The position numbers and the translations under genes are program-made. DNA of 64,000 nucleotides. It comes from Candidula unifasciata (taxonomy: Eukaryota > Mollusca > Gastropoda > Stylommatophora > Geomitridae). Where the stretch lies: NCBI GenBank assembly GCA_905116865.2, contig CAJHNH020008379.1, positions 266,001 to 330,000 on the forward strand, written 5' to 3'. The notes under the pieces are model-generated. The model saw only the letters and a list, made by a program, of their open reading frames with translations. It did not search any database and had not been told where the DNA came from. Shown here one piece after another: positions 43,701 to 52,079 of the stretch (position 1 is its first letter; the number at the start of each line of letters is the position of its first letter).

Positions 43701-45496
43701 TGGTTTCAGAATTGTTAACATTTTCCAATGCGCCCTAAAAAGCCGTCTTGCTGAAGAAAACCAACCCTGCTCTCTTTGTCGCTCGTCACCCCTGACAGCT
43801 GAAGTAATTTCATTCCCTACTTGAAGTCTGAGAAAAGCTGTAATATACACAGTGTTGTCGGCTGCTCACAATGAGTAAAACATAACCTGGAGCTTGCCAC
43901 TCACACGGCTCGCAATATAGAAAGCTTTTTATGAAGACAACACAACCCGACACCCCTGTAACATAGACTAGCGCATGTGAAAGGTCACTAATCATGAATG
44001 GAAGTCCAACCATGGTTTGTTTGGGGCGGAAAATGTAACAAGTTCTGATGAAGAACCAGTAGTCTGCATACAAATAAAACAGATGTGTGCATGCAACACT
44101 CAGTTTCTAGAACAAGACTAAAGTCCAGAAGTTTATGAATAACCAGAACTTTTTGCTGGAGTTCATTGCCGGTTGAAAACGAAGAAGAATAAAAAGAAAC
44201 CCTAGAATGAACATTGATGACAGAGGCCAAAATGCAGTACTGGATTCTATCATTTGTTCAGGATAGAATGGAATGGAAAAATAAAATGCATGCCCTTGTT
44301 ATGTATGATGGCAGAACAGGATGATGATAAATCGTGGCTTGAGCCCTTTGACCAGCTCATGTCATTTATAATGCCCCCCCCCCCCCCCCCCCACCGATGT
44401 GGTATCCAGGGCCCCATTGTGGGGATAATAAGAATAGACCCACTGCCTCCACAAAAAGAGTGTTGTATGAAAAGTGAAAAGACTGATTTGGGGCTTTCTT
44501 CAGAGTTGGAGTACATCTGCCTGAGAAGCAAGGAACAAACAGAAATAAGCCAGATCTGTAAAAGGAACGTGCACGGATGTGCATCTGGAAGAAGACGTAT
44601 GTCCAGGGGTGAATGAACAGCCAGAACTTTTTGTAAAGAGTTCGCAAGAGGTGAACGCGAAGAAGAAGCTTTATAATGTCCATCTTGTCTTTGTAACAGT
44701 GCCATAAGTATAATGTCCATCTTGTCTTTGTAACAGTGCCATAAGTATAATATCCATCTTGTCTTTGTAACAGTGCCATAAGTATAATATCCATCTTGTC
44801 TTTGTAACAGTGCCATAAGTATAATGTTCATCTTGTCTTTGTAACAGTGCCATAAGTATAATGTCCATCTTATCTTTGTAACAGTGCCATAAGTATAATG
44901 TCCATGATGTCTTTGTAACAGTGCCATAAGTATAATGTCTATGTTGTCTTTGTAACACTGCCAGTATAATGTCTATGTTGTCTTTGTAACACTACCATAA
45001 GTATAATGTCCATCTAGTCTTTGTAACAGTGCCATAAATATAATGTCTATGTTGTCTTTGTAACATTGTCATAAGTATAATGTGAGCGCCTTGGTCTGAT
45101 CATGCATCATTAAATTTCCACAAATAGGTCCTTATGGAAGATAGAAAGACAAACCGCCTGGCAGAATCTTGCAATATTTTTGAGACAATTGTGAATAACC
45201 GTAGCTTCATGTCTGTATCCATCATCCTCTTCCTCAACAAGATGGACCTCCTGTCAGAAAAAGTAGCCAAAGTCAAGATTTCCGACTACTTCCCAGAGTT
45301 TCAAGGTGACCCCCACAATTTAGATGAAGTCAAGCGATTCCTGTGCAACATGTTTGATTCCAGACGCCGTGAACGCAGCAAACCACTTTTTCACCACTTC
45401 ACAACGGCCATTGATACAGAGAATATCAAGCACGTGTTTCAGGATGTAAAAGATACAATACTTCACGATAACCTGAAATTACTAATGTTGCAATAA
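28268..45496 (+). CDS. GNA13: Guanine nucleotide-binding protein alpha subunit, G12/13 class (complete, 4 coding exons)
   Basis: Exons 28268-28729, 38872-38922, 42930-43130 and 45128-45496 join in phase 0 at every junction and give 360 aa. Adjacent Cys 8-9 near the N-terminus are likely palmitoylation sites. P-loop GAGESGKS at 45-52; switch I with R184 and T187; switch II DVGGQR at 206-211; NKMD at 275-278; TTAIDT at 330-335; C-terminus [10 protein letters not shown] as in vertebrate GNA13. The intron after REFQL and the SEFDQ|VLMED junction fit this family. Known role: plasma-membrane GTPase passing receptor signals to RhoGEFs and Rho (concertina in Drosophila). All key nucleotide-binding residues are present, so it looks functional. 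Invertebrates usually have one G12/13 gene, so the symbol names the class rather than strict GNA13 orthology. Confidence 0.95.
28796..29095 (-). mobile_element. SINE-like element, GAA-tailed family, complete with 12-bp target duplication
   Basis: 300 bp between two copies of TATATTACGTAT (28784-28795 and 29096-29107). On the minus strand it runs from CCCCGTGTGGGTTACGGGGCC to GCGAAGAAGAAGAAG, with all family landmarks. It is the clearest complete copy in the window and defines the family ends. It lies in G-alpha intron 1, in reverse. Confidence 0.92.
29108..29793. other. Intron 1 sequence, nothing recognised
   Basis: AT-rich intronic DNA with no repeats that recur in the window and no conserved frame. 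Confidence 0.5.
29805..32942 (+). mobile_element. Full-length RTE-like LINE with target duplication (inactivated)
   Basis: 3138 bp between GTATATTAGAC (29794-29804) and GTATATCAGAC (32943-32953), an 11-bp target duplication with one mismatch. A short 5'UTR with CCAAGATGGTGGCG comes first. The endonuclease frame 29930-30838 has [18 protein letters not shown] (catalytic Glu), [18 protein letters not shown] and DTNHKMV. The RT follows in pieces: 31288-31968 with [14 protein letters not shown] and [13 protein letters not shown] (motif A Asp kept), then 31907-32917 with [11 protein letters not shown] and [11 protein letters not shown] (motif C), and a C-terminal region with CYQCQTWT. It ends in GAAGAAGAA. 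Frame breaks near 30838, 31108 and 31950 show this copy is dead. Size, single-ORF layout and lack of RNase H fit the RTE clade. It sits in G-alpha intron 1, in gene orientation. Confidence 0.9.
33154..33600 (-). pseudogene. RTE-like LINE 3' fragment (minus)
   Basis: On the minus strand, CAAACATGGACAATGAATAG and CACATGTGAAACACGCTG-type text matches the 9113-9670 fragment, ending leftward in AAAGAAGAAGAAG (33152-33164). 5'-truncated and full of stops. Confidence 0.65.
33827..34582. mobile_element. Tc1/mariner-like non-autonomous element with TA target
   Basis: 756 bp flanked by TA (33825-33826 and 34583-34584). Left terminus CTAGGGGAAGTCAATAAGTC, right terminus on the other strand CGAGGGAAAGTCAATAAGTA, both continuing into GTCACAAATGGT, so the imperfect inverted repeats are about 33 bp. 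The interior keeps no recognisable transposase; short frames on both strands show no DDE/D motif. G-alpha intron 1. Confidence 0.8.
34585..35210. other. Intron 1 sequence, no gene
   Basis: CT-rich tract at about 34615-34680, a C run interrupted by A at 34700-34712, otherwise unremarkable. Confidence 0.4.
35212..35348 (+). mobile_element. SINE-like element, GAA-tailed family, internally deleted
   Basis: Head (TGTGGATTCTAGGGCC..GGCCCACTGC) joined to the tail part (GGAACAGGACTAGAGTCCAGAAGTGGATGA). The middle is missing. Confidence 0.65.
35750..35908 (-). mobile_element. SINE-like element, GAA-tailed family, truncated (minus)
   Basis: ACAGGTCTGTCTAATTTGTATGCAGACTG through GTCGACTCTTACGACATGC to CCCCATAATATGGCCCCGGG. 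The 3' half is missing. Confidence 0.75.
36425..36615 (-). pseudogene. LINE 3' end, (ATG)n-tailed family (minus)
   Basis: CATCATCAGGTGCCTTGCCGACTGGCGTGGGCGATCATGCC followed by CTCCTGCAGCATGTATCA; nearly identical text occurs at 59225-59450 and, inverted, at 60720-60912. It is the extreme 3' end of an RTE-like LINE. Confidence 0.7.
36797..36830. repeat. Poly-C/poly-A homopolymer block
   Basis: C19 followed directly by about A14. Similar C13-C20 (or G20) runs are at 2747, 9043, 10230, 19716, 20222, 44374, 46726 and 53560 (G). Confidence 0.9.
37520..37965 (-). mobile_element. Two tRNA-derived SINEs
   Basis: 37520-37660 is a body fragment of the GACCCAGCCTTAAATGGGTACC..GTAAAGGCGGC family, on the plus strand. 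37735-37965 is a separate roughly 230-bp element on the minus strand: its head has TCTGTGGCAAAGTCGATG (box-A-like) and GGGTTCGATCCC (perfect B box), then a body with GACAGTGGTATCAGGGGGCC and a tail ending near TATGCAAATAACCTTA. Copies of the latter are at 47545-47795 (plus) and 49870-50110 (minus). Confidence 0.7.
37985..38465 (+). pseudogene. RTE-like LINE C-terminal fragment, (ATG)n tail
   Basis: Frame with [27 protein letters not shown] text ([11 protein letters not shown]), [27 protein letters not shown] and IPWTAKKS, the canonical C-terminal segment of RTE/BovB-like polymerases. It ends CACTTGATGATGAT. The same family is at 36425, 59225 and 60585. Confidence 0.75.
38872..38922 (+). CDS. 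GNA13: G-alpha 12/13 coding exon 2 (51 nt)
   Basis: TTTTTAATTGCAG acceptor, 17 codons ([17 protein letters not shown]), donor GTAAGTAT. Too short to stand out as an open frame. It restores the family alignment across this segment, which in human GNA13 reads GESVKYFLDNLDKLGEP. Confidence 0.93.
39005..39300 (+). mobile_element. tRNA-derived SINE
   Basis: GTGGTGTAGCGGCTAGACAG (A-box-like) and GGTCAAGGGTTTGGGTC (degenerate B box) are followed by GACCCAGCCTTGAGTGGGTA, GGAAGTAAAGGCGGCC, GACCACGTCACTCACC, and an end near TAAAGGCGCAGAATTGGGAC. Relatives or fragments are at 980, 6545, 37520, 47240, 47800, 51775 and 54870. Confidence 0.7.
39370..39790. repeat. Tandem array, unit about 128 bp, about 3.2 copies
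   Basis: Units begin near GGGCTGTAGAGGCCATCG (39381), GTGCTGTAGAGGCTATTGCC (39509) and GTGCTGTAGACACCATTGCC (39638). All share TTGATCCCTC, CTGATTTGTTAACT, GGTAACGCCAATACG and GCATGCTGCCAAAGCCACTGG. A lone monomer is at 56460-56620. G-alpha intron 2. Confidence 0.8.
39800..40936. other. Intron 2 sequence, no gene
   Basis: No repeat recognised and no conserved frame. Confidence 0.5.
40937..41205 (+). mobile_element. SINE-like element, GAA-tailed family
   Basis: CCCCATGTGGATTCGGGGGCCCC head, GTCGACTAATTGGGGAGGG (a local G run), CAAGAAACCAGCAATCTGCA and GACTAAAATCCAGATGTTGACAAACAACC. GAA tail lost. Confidence 0.8.
41755..42530 (-). pseudogene. LINE C-terminal fragment (minus), split by a SINE
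   Basis: 41755-42134 and 42427-42530 are one LINE copy interrupted by the SINE at 42135-42416; the same text runs uninterrupted at 21060-21530. On the minus strand the inner part reads [20 protein letters not shown], matching the NVKSVLLYG-type motif near the C-terminus of RTE-like polymerases. Stops throughout. Confidence 0.65.
42135..42416 (+). mobile_element. SINE-like element, GAA-tailed family, with 10-bp target duplication
   Basis: 282 bp between two copies of CCCTCAGTTC (42125-42134 and 42417-42426). Runs from TTGTGGGTTCCGGGGCCCC to GAACAAGAAGAAGAGTT. The insertion point inside a LINE copy is confirmed by the uninterrupted copy at 21060-21530. Confidence 0.9.
42930..43130 (+). CDS. 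GNA13: G-alpha 12/13 coding exon 3
   Basis: TTACATTTTCAG acceptor, 67 codons, GTATTT donor after GACCAG. Encodes switch I (LLARKATKG) and switch II ([12 protein letters not shown]). Confidence 0.95.
43313..44195 (+). mobile_element. SINE-like element, GAA-tailed family, split by a 613-bp TIR element
   Basis: The head and core at 43313-43444 (GTGTGGGTTCTGGGGACCCC to CTTGAGAGATGAGC) and the tail at 44058-44195 (AGTAGTCTGCATACAAAT to ACGAAGAAGAAT) make one SINE. The interrupting DNA is the long-TIR element at 43445-44057. Confidence 0.85.
43445..44057. mobile_element. Long-TIR element (about 110-bp inverted repeats) inside a SINE
   Basis: The left arm starts GGTTCTTCATACAATTTTCG and the right arm, read on the other strand, GGTTCTTCATCAGAACTTG. 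Both continue through CGCCCCAAACAAAC, GGTTG, TCATG and GCGCTGGTCTATGTTACAG, about 110 bp at each end with small indels. The interior of about 390 bp has no transposase. Whether GGTT/AACC belongs to the element or to a target site cannot be decided from one copy. Superfamily unknown. Confidence 0.75.
44393..44668 (+). mobile_element. SINE-like element, GAA-tailed family
   Basis: GATGTGGTATCCAGGGCCCCATT head right after a C19 run (44374-44392), the family core, and a GTGAACGCGAAGAAGAAG tail, directly followed by the minisatellite. Confidence 0.8.
44671..45083. repeat. 37-bp minisatellite, about 11 units, next to the last G-alpha exon
   Basis: Unit approximately GCCATAAGTATAATGTCCAT then CTTGTCTTTGTAACAGT. 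Small variants only, one unit shortened at about 44960. 37 is not a multiple of 3 and the unit has no minus-strand stop in any frame, which produces the long artefactual minus frames (up to 225 codons). It ends 44 bp before the exon 4 acceptor. Each unit has a pyrimidine-rich TTGTCTTTGTAACAG that resembles a 3' splice site. Confidence 0.95.
45128..45496 (+). CDS. GNA13: G-alpha 12/13 coding exon 4 and stop
   Basis: Acceptor TTTCCACAAATAG, with a weak pyrimidine tract; 122 codons and TAA. Encodes NKMD, the alpha-4/5 helices and the receptor-contacting C-terminus ending LLMLQ. Confidence 0.95.
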   Translation, partial: VLMEDRKTNRLAESCNIFETIVNNRSFMSVSIILFLNKMDLLSEKVAKVKISDYFPEFQGDPHNLDEVKRFLCNMFDSRRRERSKPLFHHFTTAIDTENIKHVFQDVKDTILHDNLKLLMLQ

Positions 45497-46400
45497 TGTT
45501 TTGTTTTCATAACTAGGTAACTATATTTGAAGGACTTGAGGGTCACTTTGTGAATATGTTTTGTTTGCAGTGTACTTTTTTTTTGGTTTGTTAATGTTTT
45601 TGGTGGTATATAGAACAGATGAGACTACTGTTTAAATGTTGGGATTTATGTTTTAAAATGCTGTATATCTTTTGCGCTGCCTACTTCGTCTTCCTCCTCC
45701 TTCTCCTCATGTGGTTTATGTTTATGATTGTGTGCATTTAGATATGTTAATGTAAACTGTGGTGAGAGTGAGATTTAAAGTGTGCATGCTACGAACCATT
45801 GTTCTTCTCTGGAAGCATATGCAACCAAGTTTGGAATTTTTTCATGGTAATATTTTGGTTCCACTTTGTTCTTGTGTTCCTCTGGTGATTAGCTATAAAA
45901 TATGCTGAGGTAATTTTTTGTACATATATTCAGTGCCTGATATTCTACTACAGACATTTTTGTTGGCTGCTTTTGTGTTTTTTACTCACATTATCTCAAG
46001 TCATGAATGGCTGCTTGTTGATGTGGTAGCTATTATTTCACACAGCTGATAAATGTCTTTGTGTAAAGGCAACATGTTCTGCTGGTTAACCAAGTACATT
46101 TATACTGGATTTTATATACACAGTACTTTATATCTAGTTTTATATATTTATTTTTCTGTTAGAAATTGTTCTTTGGGTGTGGGCAAAAGTTTTATGAAAG
46201 AAATGGTCACAAATCAGTTAAACAACATTTAGAATAGCATTATGTGTTTATTCATTGCATACTTTTGTAAGACATAGTGTTTTTATGATGATTTTATATG
46301 TGAATATGTATGTACATACAACATAGAGGGGAACTGGCTCATAGACAGTATTGTTTCTTGGAAACTACTTTGAAACACTTCAGCCATAATAAATGCCATA
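45497..46400 (+). other. Probable G-alpha 3'UTR
   Basis: AT-rich DNA after the stop, with few repeats until a SINE at 46408. An AATAAA at 46388-46393 is the first clear polyadenylation signal noticed. The true end could be much further right, since G12/13 3'UTRs are often long. Confidence 0.45.
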
Positions 46401-46407
46401 ATGTCAC

Positions 46408-46561
46408 AGGTCTGACTTATTTGCTTTCAGACTGTTGGTTCCTTGTCTCTCAGGCAGATGTACTCCGCCTTCGAAGGAAGCTCCCAATTAGTCTACTCTT
46501 TTAGGCAGGAAATGGGTCTATTCTTGTTTTCCCCACAAACTGGCCCCTGGACCCACACAGG
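46408..46561 (-). mobile_element. SINE-like element, GAA-tailed family, truncated (minus)
   Basis: GGTCTGACTTATTTGC, AGACTGTTGGTTCCTTG, AAGGAAGCTCCCAATTAGTC and TTCTTGTTTTCCCCACAAAC. 3' half missing. Confidence 0.75.
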
Positions 46562-47240
46562 AAGTAGCCTAGCTGTAAACCATAATAAAATGTGCCAACC
46601 ACGCTTTTAAGGACAATCTAAATTCTTGTATCACTTATGGTGAAAAGTATCAATTAATAGCTTTTTTAAATTGAGAGCACTTGTAACTATGATACATCAT
46701 AAGATATTAAGAAAGCACAAAATATCCCCCCCCCCCCCCCCCCTAAATCTCTCCATTTGCTGCTGTTGATTTTTGTGTGACTTTTTACATATAATTTTTA
46801 CACCACAGACTTATGTACATAAATTCTGAACCTTGTTATTATTTCACATTTCTTGTGAAACAGCATTTTCTGTATACTGGGTAATAATTTTCACTGATAT
46901 AAAAAAAAAAAATGACTTAATTTTTTATTCCATCGCTTTAATTTTGTTCATGCTGTAATAATTTTGTCCTGATATGCCCTATTTCCAGAGAAGAGGGCAG
47001 GTTAATGTAAAAGTGTAGGGTGCTCTTATGTAGCTGTTTTATAAGGTTGCATAGGGGGGAGGGAGGGGGGGGGGGGGGAATCATCTGAATTTTTCCCATT
47101 TTTGATTGCCATCTAAAAGGTGGCTCGTTAAGTCACTTGGTGTCAATCCTTTGGGTTGCAAACCTAGAGGGAAAAACAGATGAAAAATAATAACATTACT
47201 TTTTTTTCTAAGCTCACAAGTTAATTATAAAATATAAGAA
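46562..47240. other. No gene; C18 and G-rich runs
   Basis: C18 at 46726-46743 and a G-rich block at about 47055-47079. The sequence at 46565-46600 is a short piece of the GCCTAGCTGTAAACCA unit seen at 12925-13260. Confidence 0.5.
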
Positions 47241-47544
47241 TGGTCAAGTATCGGTTGACCCGACCTAAATAAGTACCAGCCAGTGTTCTGGGAAGTTTAG
47301 GTGGCCAGGGTGATGTTGACATCATCACTAACTGAGTGCCACTTTGTCTAGCATCATATGCTAAAAATTATCCATCACTTTACAGGTATAAAAAAAAAGT
47401 AATTAAAGAGTTTAAAACAAAAAAAGTTAAGACCCATTGGCGTTTCAAAAATTTAGGGCTAGACCCACATTTTTAGAGACCAATCGGCACTCGTGCAGGT
47501 GATTTGGTCAGCATACAGTCAGCCACCTTTATTCCCCTGGACAC

Positions 47545-47795
47545 TTTCTGGTGTCGGCCAAATGGCTAAGACGATGTGAATGCTTTGTAATGACGGGGTG
47601 CCGGGTTTGATCCCAGCTGCGGGCCACGCACCTTGCATTGGTTTCGACAGAGGTATCAGGGGGTTGACAGTCCAGAAAGCAATGGCAAACTACTGGACGT
47701 TAATTTGCCTTTAGAAACCACACAACAGCCAGGGGCTGGTGGGGTTGGTTCTGCAACGTCCTGTAAAGGATACACAACTAACCTTACACTTTCTG
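47545..47795 (+). mobile_element. tRNA-derived SINE (plus copy)
   Basis: GGCCAAATGGCTAAGACG (A-box-like), GCCGGGTTTGATCCCAGC (B-box-like), then TTGGTTTCGACAGAGGTATC, AACTACTGGACGTTAATTTGCC and CACACAACAGCCAGGGGCTG. Collinear with the minus copies at 37735-37965 and 49870-50110. Confidence 0.8.
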
Positions 47796-47799
47796 GTAA

Positions 47800-47930
47800 A
47801 ATTTCAGGATGGATCAACCTGGCATCCAAGGTTATTTGATAAAAAATCTGACCCAGTACAGATTTCAACCGAAGTCCCTTGAGCCAGCAGGCAAGCGCCT
47901 GCCCACTGCACTGACAAGGCTCCTTTTTAC
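47800..47930 (-). mobile_element. tRNA-derived SINE head (other family)
   Basis: On the minus strand, GGAGCCTTGTCAGTGCAGTGGGCAGGCGCTTGCCTGCTGG then a GGTTGAAATC B-box-like segment, as in 39005. Confidence 0.5.
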
Positions 47931-48639
47931 AGACTCCATGTAAATTACAGTTAAGATGAAACTCTTTATCTGTGCCATCTAGTGTGGACTACATGAATCA
48001 TCTTGCATGTATCTACACAATAGACAGTCAGTTATTGCTACTGGTGGCTTTTTATAACAAATGGCTGTCAGTATTGACCACATGAGCATTGATTGAAAGA
48101 TGTTTTTAAAAGAAAACAGATATGGTTGACCTGCTAAAATTCATTGATGCAGCAAGGGGGTGCGACAGAATAGCAAACATATAAACAGATGTGTTTTTAA
48201 AAACGTTAAAAAAAGGGCTTGCATGTGTTTGTGCAGGGGTGACAGAGATGTGTCCGCACTGTGTACCACCTGACCTTGCATTGCTACTGTGTACATTTAA
48301 ACTGTTTCATATAATACTTGAAGTTTTCAAGTATAAGAGTGAGAACCTGCAATACAGTCATCTGAGCCAGTTATAGAAATCCATATTTATGTACTTCAAC
48401 ACCTCATATTTGAATTATAACTATTCATTTACATTAACACCTATGTGAGGATTATAATGTTTATATATTGAAAGTTTGTGTTTAGAGCCATATGTTCTTG
48501 TGTTTTATTTTTTAAAGCAAATTTTTAGATGTTTTTCTGTATAATTCAACTAGTTTCAGAATTGGGTATTTCTGTGTATTAGTCAGCACATGTAGCTTGT
48601 GGATTATGAGCATGTTTCATAATTGTAACTTACTAGGTT

Positions 48640-48815
48640 TGGTTCGGCTGTGGGCAATTTGGCTTTGCATTGATTTGAACAATGATAGGGGTTTCAAACT
48701 GTTCAGAAAGCAGAAGACTTACTGAACATAAGTTGCCTAAAAAACAGCAAAAAGCCAACAAAAGCTGATGTTGGTTTGCAAAATCCTCTAAAGAATATAT
48801 GCAGCTAACTTCATG
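48640..48815 (+). mobile_element. tRNA-derived SINE, degraded copy of the 47545 family
   Basis: GGCTGTGGGCAATTTGGC, ATGATAGGGGTTTCAAACTG, TTGCCTAAAAAACAGCAAAA and GCAAAATCCTCTAAAGAATAT follow the same order as 47635-47770. Confidence 0.5.
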
Positions 48816-48835
48816 TATTATAAAGACTCTTATTA

Positions 48836-49310
48836 ATCCAGGTTTAAAAAAAAATCCAATTTTTTTCTTTGGGTTCTTCATTGGGTTCTTGTCTATATAC
48901 TTAAATTTACATTTCCTTGTCTTGATATTGTCTCTTTTTTTATGAAGAAAAAAAAAAGTGAAAAACTTATTGTTTTTTTCATCCTATGCATCTGTTATTT
49001 GTCTTCCTTCAGCTGTTTGTTAGTTTGATTGTTTCATGCTTAAAAAAATATTGTAACTTCCACAACTGCTGTTAATCCAGGTTTTTAAAAATCCCATTAT
49101 TTCATTGGGTTCTTCATTGGGTTCTTGTCTGTATATACTTAAATTTACATTTCCTTGTCTTGATATTGTCTCTCTGTTTTTATAGAAAAAAACTGAAAAG
49201 CTTTTTGTTATTTTCATCACATGCATGTTTTTTGTCTTTCGTCAGCCGTTTGTTAGTTTGATTGTTTCATGCTTAAAAAAATATTTTAACTTCCGCAACT
49301 GCTGTTTAAA
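48836..49310. repeat. Tandem duplication, unit about 238 bp
   Basis: AATCCAGGTTT...GGGTTCTTCATTGGGTTCTTG restarts at about 49074. Both units share TTACATTTCCTTGTCTTGATA and GTTTGTTAGTTTGATTGTTTCATGC. Differences are mainly in A/T runs. Confidence 0.85.
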
Positions 49311-49869
49311 AATATCAGGTTTATTAGAATTCACTTATATAGGAATTTGTATTTCAGATTTTCAAAATTATTACAAAATGATGTTTAAAACTGTCAAGTT
49401 TATAATAACTATTTTATTGTAAATTTATGACAGAAATGACTGTTGAGAAATGTCTATAAGCACTGAAGGACACACAGGGAATATGGAATTAGGGGACACT
49501 AGAACAATCAACTATGGTTCAACAATAGAACGGTCTGATTTTCATTGACCGAAAGAAAAAGAACAGCAGTGTATGTTCAAAATGAAAACACAAAGCCGCA
49601 GAGGGGGACCAAGAAGAAAATTGATCAGTGGAGGCACTGAAAGCCCTGGCTCGGTGGCTGAGTTGTCGATCATTAGTTGCAATGCAGGCAGAAGATATTG
49701 ACAAAAGAAGAAGAAATGGTTATGAGCTTGAATGGGTATATAATTATAACAGCAGCATTGACAGTAGAAATTATGTCATCTTCCCTTAAGAAATTATAAT
49801 TTGATGAAATATGGCAAATGATCTTACAACTAACGGCTTGGAATAAAAGAGAAAGTTTAAAAATTAATG

Positions 49870-50110
49870 TGTATACCTATAAAGTTAGTTGCGTATCCTT
49901 TACACGATGCTGCAGAATTAACCACAGCATTTTTTTGGCTGTCGTTTTTCTATGCAGATTTTACGTTCAGTAGTTTGCCATTGTTTCTGATCAGTCAGTT
50001 CTTAGTACCACTGTCAAAACCAGCGTATGGCGTGCTGCTGCTGAATTGCCCATAGCTGGGCTCGAACCTGGCATTACGAAGCATGTTCACAATGCCTAAG
50101 CCACAAATGC
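49870..50110 (-). mobile_element. tRNA-derived SINE (minus copy)
   Basis: Inverse of 47545-47795, with GGCTCGAACCTGGCATTACG (B-box complement) and GCGTATCCTTTACACGATGC. Body has small insertions. Confidence 0.75.
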
Positions 50111-50341
50111 CGACATGTACCTAAAGCAGTATCATTAACAGTAGAAATCATTTAGTATGGATAACCATTCCTCTCCATGGTTTATGTCTTGAAGGGAGAT
50201 CACCTGTTGAAGTAATGTCTGCACGACCCAACCAATACTGGCCTCATTTAAGTCTGTTGCCTTTACGTGAATTCAGTTCATCATGCAGTGCGTGTGTAAA
50301 GACCTCAGTGATTTTGAGGTAGGCACACGCCTGATGCATTT

Positions 50342-50860
50342 CTAGCTGTTTATATCTGGGAGATCTAGTAGGTATCTCCATGCTCTACTTGAAGTGTCTT
50401 TGGTGCAGCTAAGTATGACGTGCATTTCTTCATTTTGTACCTGTTCCAGTCTATCGATTTGTGTCTTGCTGAGGGTGAGGATTGCAAGTGCATATTCTAT
50501 GACAGAGAGGATCAAACCCTGATAGAGGATGACTAGCAGTCTTTGTTGACCACATATGGCAGCCATAACTCTCACTGCAGCCAAACCCTTTCTGGCCTTG
50601 TTTATCATTGTATCAACTTGGAATTTGCATCTAAGGCTCTGATCAAAACCTATTTGCAGTTTTTTTTTAAAGTTCAGTCTTGCTGTCTCTTTACCATTCA
50701 TATGTACAGAGGGCTTTATTTTGTGTACTGGGTGGTTGTTTCAAGAGAACTAAGTTGCAGTCAGTTTTGCAGAGTTAATCTGTGCTCCGGAGGTTTGACA
50801 CCAATCTGCTATGCGTCTCAGTTCCTTCTGAAGTTATACCATTCTGCACTAGATAAGCAG
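50342..50860 (-). pseudogene. Non-LTR retrotransposon C-terminal fragment (minus)
   Basis: On the minus strand, LQKELRRIADWCQTSGAQIN (upstream, partly in another frame), then NKARKGLAAVRVMAA, LLVILYQGLILSVIEYALAI, QIDRLEQVQNEEMHVIL and WRYLLDLPDI. This is the post-RT thumb/connection of a jockey-like polymerase. RT catalytic motifs are absent, with a frameshift near 50700. Confidence 0.75.
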
Positions 50861-51377
50861 TAGCAACATTTGAGCTTACACAGATGTCCTGAAACAATAT
50901 TAATCCAAGCAAGAAATAAAACTAGTCTGCTTTGTAATACCATAGTCATCAATGACAAAGTGGACGTTGCAGCCAGAAAACCTTCATCAGCCTGCAGCTC
51001 ATACAGTTATTCAATGACAAACAACAAATACATAAATTCACTTTTCTGTCACAAAATTTCCATAACAGGCTTGATTGTTGTTGTAGGCAATAGATGCTGG
51101 TAAGGAAGTCACTCATTGAGGTGGGATCAGTAGTGGGTTGTTGATGCAAAAGGCTTGACTCCAAAATTCTTAGAAAGAAACTGTTTTTAGCATTAATGCC
51201 CTTAGCAGATAAAGACTCCCATAGACAGATAAAACGATTCTCAAGAGACTATTGTTATTTAAATGGCTAGACCTAAAAGCAGTAGCGTACACAGAGCTTA
51301 ATGTTTTAGATATATCGACATAACTTATGGCAGGGGCAGTGATCTCAGGTGGGGAGAATATAGATTTATTTACAGTC

Positions 51378-51602
51378 AGTCGTGTTCGCCGGCGGTAAAC
51401 TATAGTTCTGGTTGTTTGTCCTTTTCTGGACTGTAGTCCTGTTCCAGAACCTGAGTGTTATGTGCACATCTGTTTTACAAATCTGACTTTTTTTATGCAG
51501 ACTGTTGGTTCCTTGCCTCTCAGGCAGATGCACTCCTACTTTGAAGGAAAGCAGCCCATTAGTCAACTCATACGACCTGCTTTTAGGTAGGCAATGGGTA
51601 TT
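51378..51602 (-). mobile_element. SINE-like element, GAA-tailed family (minus)
   Basis: TGTTCGCCGGCGGTAAACTATAG, CTGTTCCAGAACCTGAGTGTTATG, CTTGCCTCTCAGGCAGATGCACTCC and CATACGACCTGCTTTTAGG. Both ends slightly trimmed. Confidence 0.8.
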
Positions 51603-51774
51603 CAGTCATCAATTAGTGGGAACAATCAACGTTGCTTCATTCTATTACCTGACACTAGGGCATATATTGATGGCGTGCCAATGTTACGTAGTCGGTCAGC
51701 CAGTTTAATTATAGTTCATAAATGAGGTTCATTGTATTCTTTCTTTTAATATATCTTTACTTTTACTAAGTAAA

Positions 51775-52075
51775 GGAGGCGCAGTAGTGCAATAGCTAGC
51801 ATGCTTTCCAGTCATTCTAGGTTTAAATCTCTGTCGAAGTGGATTATTACAAATGACCTAGATTCCTATTGCGGTATGGGGTTTTCTGCAGACACACACA
51901 AATGATTCTGACTGTCGGGTCGACCTAGCCTAAATGGGTACAAGGAAATAAATGGGAAGTAAAGGCAGCTTGCCAGCATGATATTAACCGCAATACCCAT
52001 TGGGTGCCATAAATTTTTCAAAATACCAGGCAAGTGCCATATGCCCAATGTACCTGAAGATACAGAAATGGCTAC
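51775..52075 (+). mobile_element. tRNA-derived SINE
   Basis: GGCGCAGTAGTGCAATAGCTAGCATGC (A-box-like), GGTTTAAATCTC (degenerate B box), then GGGTCGACCTAGCCTAAATGG, GGGAAGTAAAGGCAGC and CACCCATTGGGTG-like text to about 52075. Same family as 39005. Confidence 0.6.
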
Positions 52076-52079
52076 TTTA

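Noticed and set aside
44250..44958. Minus-strand frames up to 225 codons with a repeating protein motif
   Set aside because: They come from the 37-bp minisatellite: the unit has no stop in any minus frame and 37 is not a multiple of 3, so long repeat proteins appear by necessity. No start, domain or splice context.
50543..50863. 106-codon plus frame
   Set aside because: Antisense of the jockey-like LINE fragment on the minus strand.
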